Below are positions 7,555 to 16,035 of a stretch of 38,113 bases of DNA, piece by piece. Both the position numbers and the translations under genes were made by a program. The notes under the pieces are model-generated. The model searched no databases. It was given only the letters and a program-made list of their open reading frames with translations, and was not told the origin of the DNA. This stretch comes from JAAYCB01 sp012744395. GTDB lineage: Bacteria > Planctomycetota > Planctomycetia > Pirellulales > Thermoguttaceae. The DNA is taken from the NCBI GenBank assembly GCA_028703175.1, contig JAQVNJ010000050.1:1-38113 (forward strand), written 5' to 3'. The stretch's first letter is position 1. The number at the start of each line of letters is the position of its first letter.

Positions 7555-9252
7555 TCACGGGTGAGGGGGTTTTTCAGGCGGCCGGGCGGTGACGTCTTTG
7601 ACGCGGCCCTCCAGCCGGCCCTCGATCCGGCCGTTGCTCCGGTTGATGAACCGCCAGGCTGTCGAAATGCTGGTCAAATCCAAGTTCCGATACGGTATCT
7701 TGCCGTAGCGACCGGCCAGGTGCATCGTGTCGGTGCGGGTCAGGGAGTGCGACTCGCAGACGACCGAATAGGTCCGCTCCGGATCGATGTCGCTTTCCAC
7801 GATCCGCTGCCCCTGCGGGCGGCCGCGGTCGAAGGCGTAGCGGCAGCCGGAGACCTGGACGAGGAACCGGGCATCTTTCGCTTCGTTGCGGATATTTTCC
7901 TCGATGATCTCGAGCAGCTCGCGGCCGGTCATCTCAAACAGGCTCAAGCATCGCTCCGTGGGGCGAATCCAGTTGATCAGGTCAACCAGGTAGACGTCCT
8001 GTTCTTTTTCGAGCGGCACGCCGCGGTAGTGGCCGCGGTTGTAGATGGCAATATCCGCCCCGGCGGCGTCGCGGATCGCGTCGGCCATCCAGTTGCCCAT
8101 CGAGGTCTCCGCCGCGCCAGTCTGCGTGGGCGGGTCGATGGCCATGCCGATCTTGTGCGTGCGGTAGGCGGTCAAGGGGCGAACGTTGCGCGCTGCCACC
8201 TGCCCCTTCCAGCCGCCCGAGCCGAGCACCAGCCGGATCTCTTCCTCGACGTTGCAGGAGCCGTGGAAAACACGGCAGCCGTTGACGCGGACCTCGATTG
8301 GCTGGGCCAGGTCCAGCAGTTCGGGTTCGGGGCGGATCGCCACCTGCGCGGCGTTGGCGATCGAGGCCGCCACCACGTTGCCCGGCTCGATGGCCGCGTC
8401 GATCTCGGCGAAGCGGCCGATCTGTTCGATCGCTTGAATCTCGGTCCAGTAGGCCTTGCCGTGGATCGGCAGGTAGGCGCGGAAGGTCACGCGGCGCGGA
8501 TGGGCCACGCGGCGCTGCTGGAGGGCCCAGTCGAGCACGCGCTCGGTGCTCGCGAGCATCGTGTTGTGCCCTTCGCCGGCGACGATCCACAACTGGCCGT
8601 TGTATCCCAACTGGCTCATCCGCTTGGTGATCGGAATCGGCCCATCGTTGGCGTACACGGGCCAGTCCTTTTCTCCCTGCACGTAGAACATCGGCACGTG
8701 GCGGAGGTTTTCCACGAGCGTCAGGTGGCCGTAGGTCGAGGCGAGCGGGATTCCGGCCGCGAACAGTTCGGGGTAGCGGCAGCACAAGTAGGTGGTGCCG
8801 GTGCCGCCCATGGATTGGCCGCTGAGCACGATCCGGTCGCGGTCGATGCGGAACCGCCGGCAGACCTCCTCGATCAGGGCGAGCACGTTGACCTCGCCAA
8901 GGCCACGCCACTCGGTGGGCAGATTCAGGGGATCGCCTTCGGAGGGGCAGAGGAGCACGATGCCGCGCTTCTCGGCCTCTCGTCTGTAAATGCCGTCGCC
9001 GTACGCGGGGTGATCGAAGTACTTGTTGTGGTCTCCGCTGGTGCCATGCAGGGCGACCAATAGCGGCATCGGTTTCTGCCCGTCATATCCGCTGGGCAGG
9101 TAGAGGCGGAAAGGCTGGTCCCTGCCGCTGGCGGGTGACCGGAAAGTGAGCGCCAGGTCGGCCGGCCCCCGCGCGGGGTCTGCCGCGTGGGACGGGCACG
9201 AAGCGGCCAAGGCAGCCGCGAGACAGACGGACCGAAGGACGTGTGAAACCAT
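7555..9252 (-). CDS. Esterase fused to 5'-nucleotidase C-terminal domain
   Basis: A 565-residue exported protein (signal peptide about residues 1-24, MVSHVLRSVCLAAALAAS). Residues 30-260 are an alpha/beta-hydrolase of the PHB depolymerase/prolyl-oligopeptidase type: oxyanion ALHGTSG, nucleophile GQSMGG with Ser147, likely Asp196 (EKDWPV) and His229 (GEGHN). Residues about 378-520 match the 5'-nucleotidase C-terminal domain (PF02872-like): ETSMGNWMADAIRDA, an IYNRGHYRG segment, then a VDLINWIRPTERCLSLFEMTG stretch. The usual N-terminal metallophosphatase domain is absent, so nucleotidase activity is doubtful. ATG 9252 was chosen over the in-frame ATG at 9615 because it starts the signal peptide. 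It is first in an operon with the esterase at 6345 and has a TTGACA promoter upstream. Confidence 0.8.
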   Translation of the reverse strand: MVSHVLRSVCLAAALAASCPSHAADPARGPADLALTFRSPASGRDQPFRLYLPSGYDGQKPMPLLVALHGTSGDHNKYFDHPAYGDGIYRREAEKRGIVLLCPSEGDPLNLPTEWRGLGEVNVLALIEEVCRRFRIDRDRIVLSGQSMGGTGTTYLCCRYPELFAAGIPLASTYGHLTLVENLRHVPMFYVQGEKDWPVYANDGPIPITKRMSQLGYNGQLWIVAGEGHNTMLASTERVLDWALQQRRVAHPRRVTFRAYLPIHGKAYWTEIQAIEQIGRFAEIDAAIEPGNVVAASIANAAQVAIRPEPELLDLAQPIEVRVNGCRVFHGSCNVEEEIRLVLGSGGWKGQVAARNVRPLTAYRTHKIGMAIDPPTQTGAAETSMGNWMADAIRDAAGADIAIYNRGHYRGVPLEKEQDVYLVDLINWIRPTERCLSLFEMTGRELLEIIEENIRNEAKDARFLVQVSGCRYAFDRGRPQGQRIVESDIDPERTYSVVCESHSLTRTDTMHLAGRYGKIPYRNLDLTSISTAWRFINRSNGRIEGRLEGRVKDVTARPPEKPPHP

Positions 9253-9348
9253 TAGTACGCTCTCGCTTCCGGGTGATTGCCGGCGGGGACCGCGCCCGAC
9301 CTCGGCTCGCTTGCCACCGGATTCAACGGCGGCGGGCCGACAGGGCCG

Positions 9349-9377
9349 AGTATTGCCGCGGCGCCGCTCGATGTCAA
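9349..9377 (-). promoter_or_regulatory. Sigma-70-like promoter of esterase operon
   Basis: On the minus strand a perfect -35 TTGACA (9372-9377) is followed after 17 bp by AATACT (9349-9354), which matches four of six -10 positions. It would start transcription about 90 nt before the ATG at 9252. Confidence 0.55.
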
Positions 9378-9420
9378 GAATACAGCGAGCAGAGAAGGAA
9401 TCTGTTGAAAGGCCGATGCC

Positions 9421-9687
9421 ATGAACGCGATGCTCTTGCGGCGGATCGTCTCCTTGCGTGAAACCGAGACCCCGCTGGACCTGGTGGAAATGCCGATGCC
9501 GGCGCCTGCCGCCGGCGAACTGCTGATCAAGGTGTCGGCCTGCGGAGTATGCCACACGGAGCTCGATGAGATCGAAGGCAGGACAAGTGCGGGGCGCGAA
9601 CGTGCTCGTGATCAACGCGGGGGATGGATTGGGCGTGTGAGTCGTCGACCTCGACCGGTTCCCAAGCTGGAGTTGGGAACCAGGTAA
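9421..9687 (+). pseudogene. N-terminal fragment of zinc alcohol dehydrogenase
   Basis: The first 55 codons read as the start of a medium-chain, zinc-dependent alcohol dehydrogenase: a TPLDLVEMPMPAP strand, LLIKVSACGVCHTELDEIEGRT. The GVCHTEL motif carries the first catalytic zinc Cys (residue 44) and His45. Normal members continue for over 300 residues with GHE and the NAD-binding fold. Here homology stops at about 9585 and the frame then gives arginine-rich nonsense to 9687. A short unrelated frame-2 segment (NVLVINAGDGLGV, stop 9638-9640) follows and may be the tail of another lost gene. The likely cause is an old deletion. The start has AAAGG upstream and ATG 9430 is an alternative. Confidence 0.75.
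9657..9681. repeat. Short palindromic repeat
   Basis: GGTTCCCAA (9657-9665) and TTGGGAACC (9673-9681) make a perfect nine-base-pair stem with a seven-base loop. A further TGGGAACC occurs just to the right (9693-9700). It sits between the dehydrogenase fragment and the stop of the GH116 gene. No T tract follows, so it looks like a small interspersed palindrome more than a terminator. Confidence 0.6.
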
Positions 9688-9708
9688 TGGGTGGGAACCT
9701 GGAAAGGG

Positions 9709-12700
9709 TCAGATGCGGACTTGCAGCCGCTGGCCCTCGGAAACGACAACCGCGTCGGCAAACGTGACGATCGCCCGGCCGTCCTGCCGGGCGACCGTGG
9801 CCGCCAGCGGCTGGCCGTCCAGGTCGGCCTGGACCGCGCTGACGGCTCCGGCGGGCGCTACGACGAGGGTCTTCAGCCGCAGCCGGCCATGCTTGATCTC
9901 GATCTCCGCGCGGAAATCCGCCGGCGTGGACTGCTGGGAGTAGCTGCCCCAGCCCTCGGCGGTGACCATCGCCGCCTTGAAGTTCTCCGGGCTGAGCCGC
10001 GGCGCGAACTCGATCCGCCCCTTGGGCCCATGGCAATTGAAGCCGCAGGCGGCTTGAAACACGCCGTAGCTGGCCATCGCTCGGGCGTAATGGTCGGAGC
10101 ATTCGATTTCGTTGTAGGGATTTCGCTTCGCCGCGCTGTAGCGGTCGTGGATCGCGCGGCTGACGACGAGGCCTTTTTCGAGCAGGTCGGGCTGGTCGAT
10201 CCCCTCCCAGATCATGTGGGCGGCGGCCTGCCATTCGAAACCGGTCATGCACTCGTTGAAGTACATGTACTGCCAGTGCTGCTTGAACTCCGGGTTCTGC
10301 CCGCCCTTCGGCCAGGTGCACATCAGCAGCCCCGCGTCGCCGGCGGCGGCGTACCAGCGGCCGCGGGGGAATGCCGCGCGAAACGGCCCCACGTCCGGCA
10401 CGAAGTTGTAGCGGAACAGGGCCCGCAGGGCGGAACGCTGCTTTTCCGCGTCGAACAACCGGCCCAGGCCCACCCAGTGGGCCCACGTCTGCCCGAAAAC
10501 CTGATCGATGTAGCAGCCGGGGCCGACGCCGATATCCTTCTTGCGCTCCGGGTCTTCGAGTTGGATGAAGTACTCGCCGTTGTAGAGTTCGAGGATCGAC
10601 TCGGCGCCCCGCTCGGCAAGCCGCCGGCACTGCGCGGCGAACTCCGCGTCGCCGGTCTCGGTCGCCATTGCCTCGCCCGCCCTCAAGGCCGCCAGGTAGA
10701 GCGACGCCAGGAACGAGATTTTGCCGAACCAGGCCGCGTCGAGCGTGTTCGGCTGGGCGCCTTCCACGATCCCGTCGCCGTTGCCGTCCTTGCGGATCAT
10801 GTACTCGATGGCCAGCTTCACCTTCGGCCAGACCCGCTGGAGAAAACTGCCGTCGGGCGACATCTGGTGCTCGCGATAGACCCCGAGAATCCGGCCGCAC
10901 TGGCCGTCGTCGGCCGGCTCGTTCGACCGGGCCACGTCGGTCCTCATGCCGATCCCGCCGCTCTCGTGCAGTCCGATACCGAAGTTGACCCGCTCGCGCT
11001 CGTCGCGCTCGATCTCCGGAAACAGGCGTCCCGGCGCTTGGGCGTAATGCCAGACGTGGGTGCACGTGCCCTGGCAGCAGCCGATCCCCTCCCAGGCCCA
11101 GAACCGCCCGTCTTCGAACCGGTAGCACGTGGTCGTCGCCAGGGTCGACGTGTTGGCGAGCGTGCGGTCGAGCAGCCAGTAGGGGAGCGTCGAATCGTAC
11201 CAGGTTTCAACCCACGCGCGCGTGTCGCCGCAAAGGCGCTCGGAATTGGCCGCCAGGTACCGCGCGACGGCAAGCGCCGACTCGAAACGGGCCGCGTACG
11301 CGTGGCCGACGCGGCCGCCGCCGGCCCCGCGGGCGTAAAAGTTGGGGAAATGCCAGGTGACGGCAAAATCGGCCGTTTTCTCCTCGCCGGGCGCAAGCCG
11401 CAGCTTCCTGCCGACCTGGCCGGTCAACTCGGCGGAAAGCTCGGCGCTGGCCGAGGCCGACTCGCCCGCCGCCGCGCGATCGGCCAGGGCAATGTCTTCT
11501 TCATCGCCACCGAGCAGCGCAAGGGCCATCGTGCCGAAGTCGCGCTGCTCCGGCAGTGCGGACTCCTCCAGCGGCCGATCGGTGAAGACGATCTGGTCGA
11601 TCCCAATATTGCCCCAGCCCGTGCCGACCTGGTCGACGACCTGGAGCCGGGCCTGCTTGCCTTCGTGCTGGCGCGTGTTGAAGGCCGTGCGGGCCATGCG
11701 GTTGTCGTTCCTGCCGGTTGCCGAGGCGACCGGCTTTCCATCGACGAGCAGGTTGACGCAGGTCTTGCCCTCGTGCGCCCCGCCGCCGACGTAGAACTGG
11801 ATGTAGCGCCGCTCGATGGTGAACGGCCGGCTCGTGAGCGTGCCGACGCGCGCGTCCTTTTCGCCGACGCTGCCGCCGGGCGCCGAGGCATGGCTGTTGA
11901 CAACCCGCTCTCCCTCGCCGCCGACGTCGCCCTGATACTTGGGAATCGCCTTCTTCTCGACGGGGCCTTGCCCGAAGGCATCGCCCGCGGCCGTCCACGT
12001 TTCGTAAAGGGGCCGCTCGAAGTCGTCGAAGAGGATGTCCGGCCGCGGTGCTTCTTCCTTGGACGCACTCGGCAGGGCCGAGCAGACCAGCGCGGTCAAA
12101 CCGGGAGCGCGGACGATTCGGTTGCTCAGCCGGCCGGAAAACCGCGACTTCGAGTCGAGGCAGACGGCATTCTCAAGATGGCCGAGAAGCTCGACCTCGA
12201 CCGGCGCCTCTCCCGTGTTCTTCACGCGGAAGCTCATCACGGTGGCCGGCAGCGAGGAATCGGCAACATTGAGCGGAATGAACGGCGAGAACGCCTCGAG
12301 TCTGACCTCCACCGGGCAGTCGGCGTCGCGATAGCGGACCCTTCCGATCGGGTAACGGCCGTCGAAGGTGATCTGGCGGAAACCCTCGCAATCGAGCGAC
12401 CGCGCTTTGCCGCCGATGGCGAGGGTGAAGCCTTGCTTCAACGGGCTGAACGGCCTGGCGGGCGAGACATAATTGGCCCCCTCGCGGGTCTTGATCTGGC
12501 CGCCCTGCCAGTCGACGCTCCGCGGAGCGATCCCTTCCTGATCGCGATTGAATATATCCCAGAGCCAGAGCCGGCCGTCGCCGCCGAGGTAGAGCGTGCC
12601 GGCAAACAGCCCGCCTGCCGGCATGCCGATGTGCTCAAGCGCCTGGGGATCGGACCAGGTCTGCTTTTCGCCGCGAGCGTAGAGCGAGGCGAGCCACTGG

Positions 12701-12906
12701 GGGCTGAATTGCTTGTCCGCGGGAATGATCCGCAGGTATTCGTTGTCGATTTGGCCGGAGTCGATCGCGGCAAACAGGGGATGCGCGGCGATCGTGCCCA
12801 TGGCGCCGCCCGCGGCGATCATGAATTGGCGGCGCGACGAGCCTTTGGAACACGGCCCGGTGGGGCAGCAGCGATTGGCGGGAATTGGCGTGTCGTTGTT
12901 GGTCAT
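9709..12906 (-). CDS. Tat-exported GH116 family glycosidase with inserted domain
   Basis: A 1,065-residue protein of the GBA2/GH116 type (beta-glucosidase, beta-xylosidase or glucosylceramidase). A twin-arginine leader, SSRRQFMIAAGG at 23-34, directs folded export. GBA2-like N-terminal beta domain spans about 60-285 and 444-555, split by a 150-residue insert (290-443). The catalytic (alpha/alpha)6 barrel covers about 560-1000. By family position Glu606 (WAWEG) is the likely nucleophile and Asp801 (YIDQVFGQ) the likely acid/base. The insert, FDDFE...YETWT...GTLTSRPFTIERRYIQF...IGIDQIVFTD, looks like the beta-sandwich module that accompanies GH32 enzymes. ATG 12906 was chosen because it begins the Tat leader. 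It lies 332 bp downstream of the enolase-like gene, across the tandem repeat. Confidence 0.88.
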   Translation of the reverse strand: MTNNDTPIPANRCCPTGPCSKGSSRRQFMIAAGGAMGTIAAHPLFAAIDSGQIDNEYLRIIPADKQFSPQWLASLYARGEKQTWSDPQALEHIGMPAGGLFAGTLYLGGDGRLWLWDIFNRDQEGIAPRSVDWQGGQIKTREGANYVSPARPFSPLKQGFTLAIGGKARSLDCEGFRQITFDGRYPIGRVRYRDADCPVEVRLEAFSPFIPLNVADSSLPATVMSFRVKNTGEAPVEVELLGHLENAVCLDSKSRFSGRLSNRIVRAPGLTALVCSALPSASKEEAPRPDILFDDFERPLYETWTAAGDAFGQGPVEKKAIPKYQGDVGGEGERVVNSHASAPGGSVGEKDARVGTLTSRPFTIERRYIQFYVGGGAHEGKTCVNLLVDGKPVASATGRNDNRMARTAFNTRQHEGKQARLQVVDQVGTGWGNIGIDQIVFTDRPLEESALPEQRDFGTMALALLGGDEEDIALADRAAAGESASASAELSAELTGQVGRKLRLAPGEEKTADFAVTWHFPNFYARGAGGGRVGHAYAARFESALAVARYLAANSERLCGDTRAWVETWYDSTLPYWLLDRTLANTSTLATTTCYRFEDGRFWAWEGIGCCQGTCTHVWHYAQAPGRLFPEIERDERERVNFGIGLHESGGIGMRTDVARSNEPADDGQCGRILGVYREHQMSPDGSFLQRVWPKVKLAIEYMIRKDGNGDGIVEGAQPNTLDAAWFGKISFLASLYLAALRAGEAMATETGDAEFAAQCRRLAERGAESILELYNGEYFIQLEDPERKKDIGVGPGCYIDQVFGQTWAHWVGLGRLFDAEKQRSALRALFRYNFVPDVGPFRAAFPRGRWYAAAGDAGLLMCTWPKGGQNPEFKQHWQYMYFNECMTGFEWQAAAHMIWEGIDQPDLLEKGLVVSRAIHDRYSAAKRNPYNEIECSDHYARAMASYGVFQAACGFNCHGPKGRIEFAPRLSPENFKAAMVTAEGWGSYSQQSTPADFRAEIEIKHGRLRLKTLVVAPAGAVSAVQADLDGQPLAATVARQDGRAIVTFADAVVVSEGQRLQVRI

Positions 12907-12971
12907 GGTTTTGGAGGCTCCATGGGATGCGCCGCCTGGGCCGTTAGGCGGCTTGCGGTGGAATCCGTAGG

Positions 12972-12989
12972 ACGGGTCTCCTGGCCCGT
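12972..12989. repeat. Interspersed palindrome ACGGGTC-N4-GGCCCGT, copy 1
   Basis: ACGGGTC and GGCCCGT pair over seven bases (one G-T pair) around a four-base loop. The flanks GTAG upstream and a near copy at 26302-26319 show that it belongs to a dispersed family. Confidence 0.65.
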
Positions 12990-13001
12990 CGAGTAGGTCG
13001 T

Positions 13002-13237
13002 GGTGGGGCGCGCTCGCCTCAAGGTTGTGCAGTGGTGCTTGGTTTGTGGCAACGGCGGTGCTGTTTCGGGCCGCGGTGGGTTGGGGCGCTTGCACCACCC
13101 TACGGCCGTTAGGCAGTTCGCGGTGGGGCGCGCTCGCCTCAAGGTTGTGCAGTGGTGCTTGGTTTGTGGCAACGGCGGTGCTGTTTCGGGCCGCGGTGGG
13201 TCGGGGCGCTTGCACCACCCTACGGCCGTTAGGCAGT
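13002..13237. repeat. Tandem direct repeat, two 116-bp units
   Basis: Units at 13002-13117 and 13122-13237 are identical except for one base (13082 T versus 13202 C), giving 115 of 116 matches, with a 4-bp spacer and 120-bp period. Each unit ends with CACCACCCTACGGCCGTTAG. Related CCACCCTAC sequence is found at 20984-20993. Near-identity shows a recent duplication. Confidence 0.92.
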
Positions 13238-13238
13238 C

Positions 13239-14453
13239 CTAGGCAATGCCCGGCGCTGCCGGCATCTCCATCACCATCGAGCCGCCGGCCGACCGGATCA
13301 TGTTGTTTTCGAGGGCCTTGCGTCCGCCTTCCACGTTGTACTCCAACAGAGGACAGAGCGATTCGGCCTGCGATGCGACGCTGTGGGGTGCAGCGATCCA
13401 TGGACTGGTGATGTGGGGCACGACTTTCACTCCCGGATAGCCTTCCACGATCCGGCAAATTCGCAGCCACTCGGAGATGCCGCCGCACCAGACGGGGTCG
13501 CTCTGGACGTAGTCGACACAGCGTCGGTCGAGAAAACCCTTGACCGGCCAGCGGGTGTACCAGTGTTCGCCGCTGGCAATCGTCACGCCTGTTTCCCCCT
13601 TGATCCTCGCATAGCCGTCGAGATGCTCGGGGCAGATCGGCTCTTCGATCCAGAACGGCTTGTATGGCGCCACGGCCTTGCACAGCCGGACGGAGTAGTC
13701 CACGTCGCCATGATAACGGATGCTGTGGTTGTCGAACATCAGCTTTGCGTCGGGCCCCAGCTCTTCCCTGAGAACGCGAACCAATTCGACGTCCTGCTTC
13801 ATCCCCGCATCGCCGTCGGCGGCACTCCGGGTGAAGTACCATTTCTGGTAATGGAAAGCCTGGTCGTAGGCTTCGCGTGCGCGTCGGCGCGCGTCGTCGA
13901 GGCCCTTATTCGGCTCGCCAGGCCGCCAATAGACGGGAACCTGCTTGCGATCCGCCTGGCCGATGATCTTGTAGGCGGGCTTTCCCACCAGCTTGCCGCG
14001 AAGGTCCCAGAGGGCGATGTCGACGGTGCTGAAGGCCATGAAGACCCGCCCGGTGGCCGTCTGGCGGTCGCCGCGGGGATTGTTCGCAATCTTCTCCCCG
14101 GTGAGCGGATCGCGCCCCTGGGCAGAGAGTCTCGCTCTGGCCGGGAAGATCGCCTCCCAGAGTGTCTCTCCCTCGAGCGTCATGTCGAACGCGTTCCTGC
14201 CGACGAGCAGCTTGCGGATCGCCGGCAGGTGGCGCTCGAGCGCCTGCCGGTCCTGGGCGCTGCTGCCGGCGAAGCTTCCGCAGACGCCTCCGCCGGCTTC
14301 GATCACAACACCGTCTGCAAGCCGCACCTGGCGGATGACGCTTGAAGGCTCGCGAATCTCGCCGGCCCTCGATCGATCGGCAAGCGAGCCGGCGCCCAGT
14401 GCGGCCAGTCCGGCCGAGGCGAGGAATTGCCGGCGACTGAACGAGTTGCTCAT
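13239..14453 (-). CDS. Tat-exported enolase-superfamily (mandelate racemase-like) enzyme
   Basis: A 404-residue protein with a twin-arginine leader (FSRRQFLASAG, 5-15). It fits the mandelate racemase/muconate lactonizing subgroup, whose members abstract a proton next to a carboxylate and often dehydrate sugar acids. Likely metal ligands are Asp241 (LMFDNH), Glu270 (WIEEPI) and Glu296 (SGEHW); His347 (VVPHITS) is a likely base. The KxK base motif of racemases is only QKWYF (Lys204), more like acid-sugar dehydratases. Sugar-acid dehydration is inferred. It starts 19 bp after the preceding Tat protein gene and is probably part of the operon beginning at 20699. Exported enolase-superfamily proteins are unusual outside planctomycetes. 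Confidence 0.85.
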   Translation of the reverse strand: MSNSFSRRQFLASAGLAALGAGSLADRSRAGEIREPSSVIRQVRLADGVVIEAGGGVCGSFAGSSAQDRQALERHLPAIRKLLVGRNAFDMTLEGETLWEAIFPARARLSAQGRDPLTGEKIANNPRGDRQTATGRVFMAFSTVDIALWDLRGKLVGKPAYKIIGQADRKQVPVYWRPGEPNKGLDDARRRAREAYDQAFHYQKWYFTRSAADGDAGMKQDVELVRVLREELGPDAKLMFDNHSIRYHGDVDYSVRLCKAVAPYKPFWIEEPICPEHLDGYARIKGETGVTIASGEHWYTRWPVKGFLDRRCVDYVQSDPVWCGGISEWLRICRIVEGYPGVKVVPHITSPWIAAPHSVASQAESLCPLLEYNVEGGRKALENNMIRSAGGSMVMEMPAAPGIA

Positions 14454-14472
14454 GAGTACTGCCTTCTTCGGA

Positions 14473-15993
14473 TCAGGCGTTGCCGCGAGCGAGTGCGGCC
14501 CGTGCCTGGCCGATCAATGGATTGTCCGGCTTTCCCGATCCTTGGAGCAGGAAGGCCGCGGCGGCCAGGTAGCGGCCGGCCCATTGGGGAGAAATCTCGC
14601 CCGCATCCTCGAAGGTGGCGGAGCCGAACTTGTAGTCGTGGACGCTCGAGCCTTTTCGGACCACCAGGCGCCTGGCCTGGTTGATCCAGGGCTTGAGGGG
14701 GCCGCGGCCTTCCGCGTAGGCGAGCGTCGCGCGCGCGGCCTCGCTCGCGTCGCGATTGACCTGGGCAAAGATCGCCTCGATCGGCTTGTCCGCGCCCGCA
14801 GTCCGATCCGCCGGTTTCAACTCGTCGATGGCAAAATCGCCAACCTGCCCGCGGGCGCCCATCGCCTGGCGAAACATCGCCAAGAAGGCCGCGTTCTGAA
14901 GCAGGACGAGTCGCCGCGTGCGGTCGTCCCGGGCGTGCCGGTAGGCATAGCGGAGCGCGTTGGTCGTTGTCGCCGCGTGCAGGGCGACAATGCCCGGCTG
15001 GCGAACCACGAGTTCCGCCGCGGCGAGCAGCAGACCGTCCCAGATCGACTGGGGGGCGACTCCGGTCTTGAGCAGCGCGACGGCGCGGCCGGCCGCTTCG
15101 TTTTCAGACTCCTCGCGGAGGGTCCGCAGCAATTCGAGCGTCGCCTGGCGATCGGGTTTTCCCTGCTGCCAACCCGCGGGAATCTCGTTGGCCAGGTCCT
15201 GGTTCCGCCGCCAAGGGCGATCGGCCGGATCGTCGCGATCGGCCGGATTGCCGTCTTCGTGCATCAGCAACGCGTAGCTCAACGATCGGAGGGCCGGCTC
15301 TGCATGGCGCCAACCGATCACCCCCAGCACCCGGTGCGTGTTGGCTACGTCGATCGCCTTGTGCCCGATCGAACGGAAGTCGCGGCAGCCGTAGCGGAAG
15401 AACTGCTGCCAGATGTCCGCTGGGGGTGCTTTGCGGACCAGGGCGGCGATCGCTGTGTCGGCGGCCGATTCATCCCACCGATCCATCGCATCGCTGAATG
15501 CCCTAGGGGGATCGGCAATCTTGGAAACCGCCGCCTCGTCGACCGGCTTCATGGTCCAGCCCCGCTCGCGCTCGTCGGCCTCCTCGGTCGTCTTGTAATA
15601 GTCGAGCGCCCAGAAGACCGGCAGCCAGCGGTCGGCCCGCGGCAGGGACGTGCTCAGCAGGTGGATCGACTGGACCACGAGCACGGAATGGAACTTGAAC
15701 CCGACCGACGGCCTGGGTTCGACGTTCCGCACGGCGGCCAGCAGGAGGGCCGCCAGGATGTTCTCGTAACTCTCGCCTTGGCGGACTCTGGCCGCGAACG
15801 TATCGATGATCCGTTCGCGGGGCGTCTCCTCGAGCAATCTTACCAGCGGCTCGATCGCCGGGTCGAGCGGCACCACGGACTGGCCCTTTGGAGGCACAGC
15901 GGCGGCCCGAGCGTGCCCGCCGGCCAGGCCTGCCAGCGCCCCGCCCGCCGCCGCATTGTGAAGGAACGCGCGCCGAGTCTGCGGAATTTTCAT
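14473..15993 (-). CDS. Tat-exported protein of unknown function
   Basis: A 506-residue protein with a clear Tat leader (QTRRAFLHNAAAGGALAGLAGG, residues 5-26 region). The mature part is predicted almost wholly helical with repeated Ala-rich helices. Notable features are KFHSVLVVQSIHLLS near residue 100, an MHEDGN segment near residue 250, and AALHAATTTNALRY-type helices around 345; no known catalytic motif could be assigned. It lies between the sugar dehydrogenase (42 bp gap) and the enolase-like gene (19 bp gap), has a GGAGA ribosome site, and so is probably co-expressed with exported sugar oxidation. The His-rich segments could bind metal, but that is speculation. I do not recognise the family. 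Confidence 0.75.
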   Translation of the reverse strand: MKIPQTRRAFLHNAAAGGALAGLAGGHARAAAVPPKGQSVVPLDPAIEPLVRLLEETPRERIIDTFAARVRQGESYENILAALLLAAVRNVEPRPSVGFKFHSVLVVQSIHLLSTSLPRADRWLPVFWALDYYKTTEEADERERGWTMKPVDEAAVSKIADPPRAFSDAMDRWDESAADTAIAALVRKAPPADIWQQFFRYGCRDFRSIGHKAIDVANTHRVLGVIGWRHAEPALRSLSYALLMHEDGNPADRDDPADRPWRRNQDLANEIPAGWQQGKPDRQATLELLRTLREESENEAAGRAVALLKTGVAPQSIWDGLLLAAAELVVRQPGIVALHAATTTNALRYAYRHARDDRTRRLVLLQNAAFLAMFRQAMGARGQVGDFAIDELKPADRTAGADKPIEAIFAQVNRDASEAARATLAYAEGRGPLKPWINQARRLVVRKGSSVHDYKFGSATFEDAGEISPQWAGRYLAAAAFLLQGSGKPDNPLIGQARAALARGNA

Positions 15994-16035
15994 GGCTGGT
16001 TCTCCGAAAACGGGCTTGAGGGACAGTTCTCCCGA

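Larger units (their letters stand above)
12907..13238. other. Repeat-filled gap between enolase-like and GH116 genes
   Basis: This 332-bp gap holds one short palindrome (12972-12989) and two 116-bp tandem repeat units (13002-13237). No gene is supported in either strand; the open frames there simply translate the repeat. The repeat ends one base before the stop codon of the gene to the right. Confidence 0.7.

Noticed and set aside
6081..9063. Long plus-strand open frames (6081-7538 and 7546-9063)
   Set aside because: They lie antisense to two esterase genes with clear motifs, signal peptides and ribosome sites; high GC content leaves such frames open.
9691..12996. 1,101-codon plus-strand frame antisense to the GH116 gene
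   Set aside because: Composition is typical of antisense GC-rich DNA and the opposite strand encodes a recognised enzyme.
13002..13237. CRISPR-like array in the tandem repeat
   Set aside because: Only two 116-bp units with a 4-bp gap occur; there are no regular short repeats or varied spacers, and no cas genes.
13000..13411. Plus-strand frames across the tandem repeat as a repeat protein
   Set aside because: They are translations of the intergenic 116-bp unit in a gap, with no ribosome site or family support.
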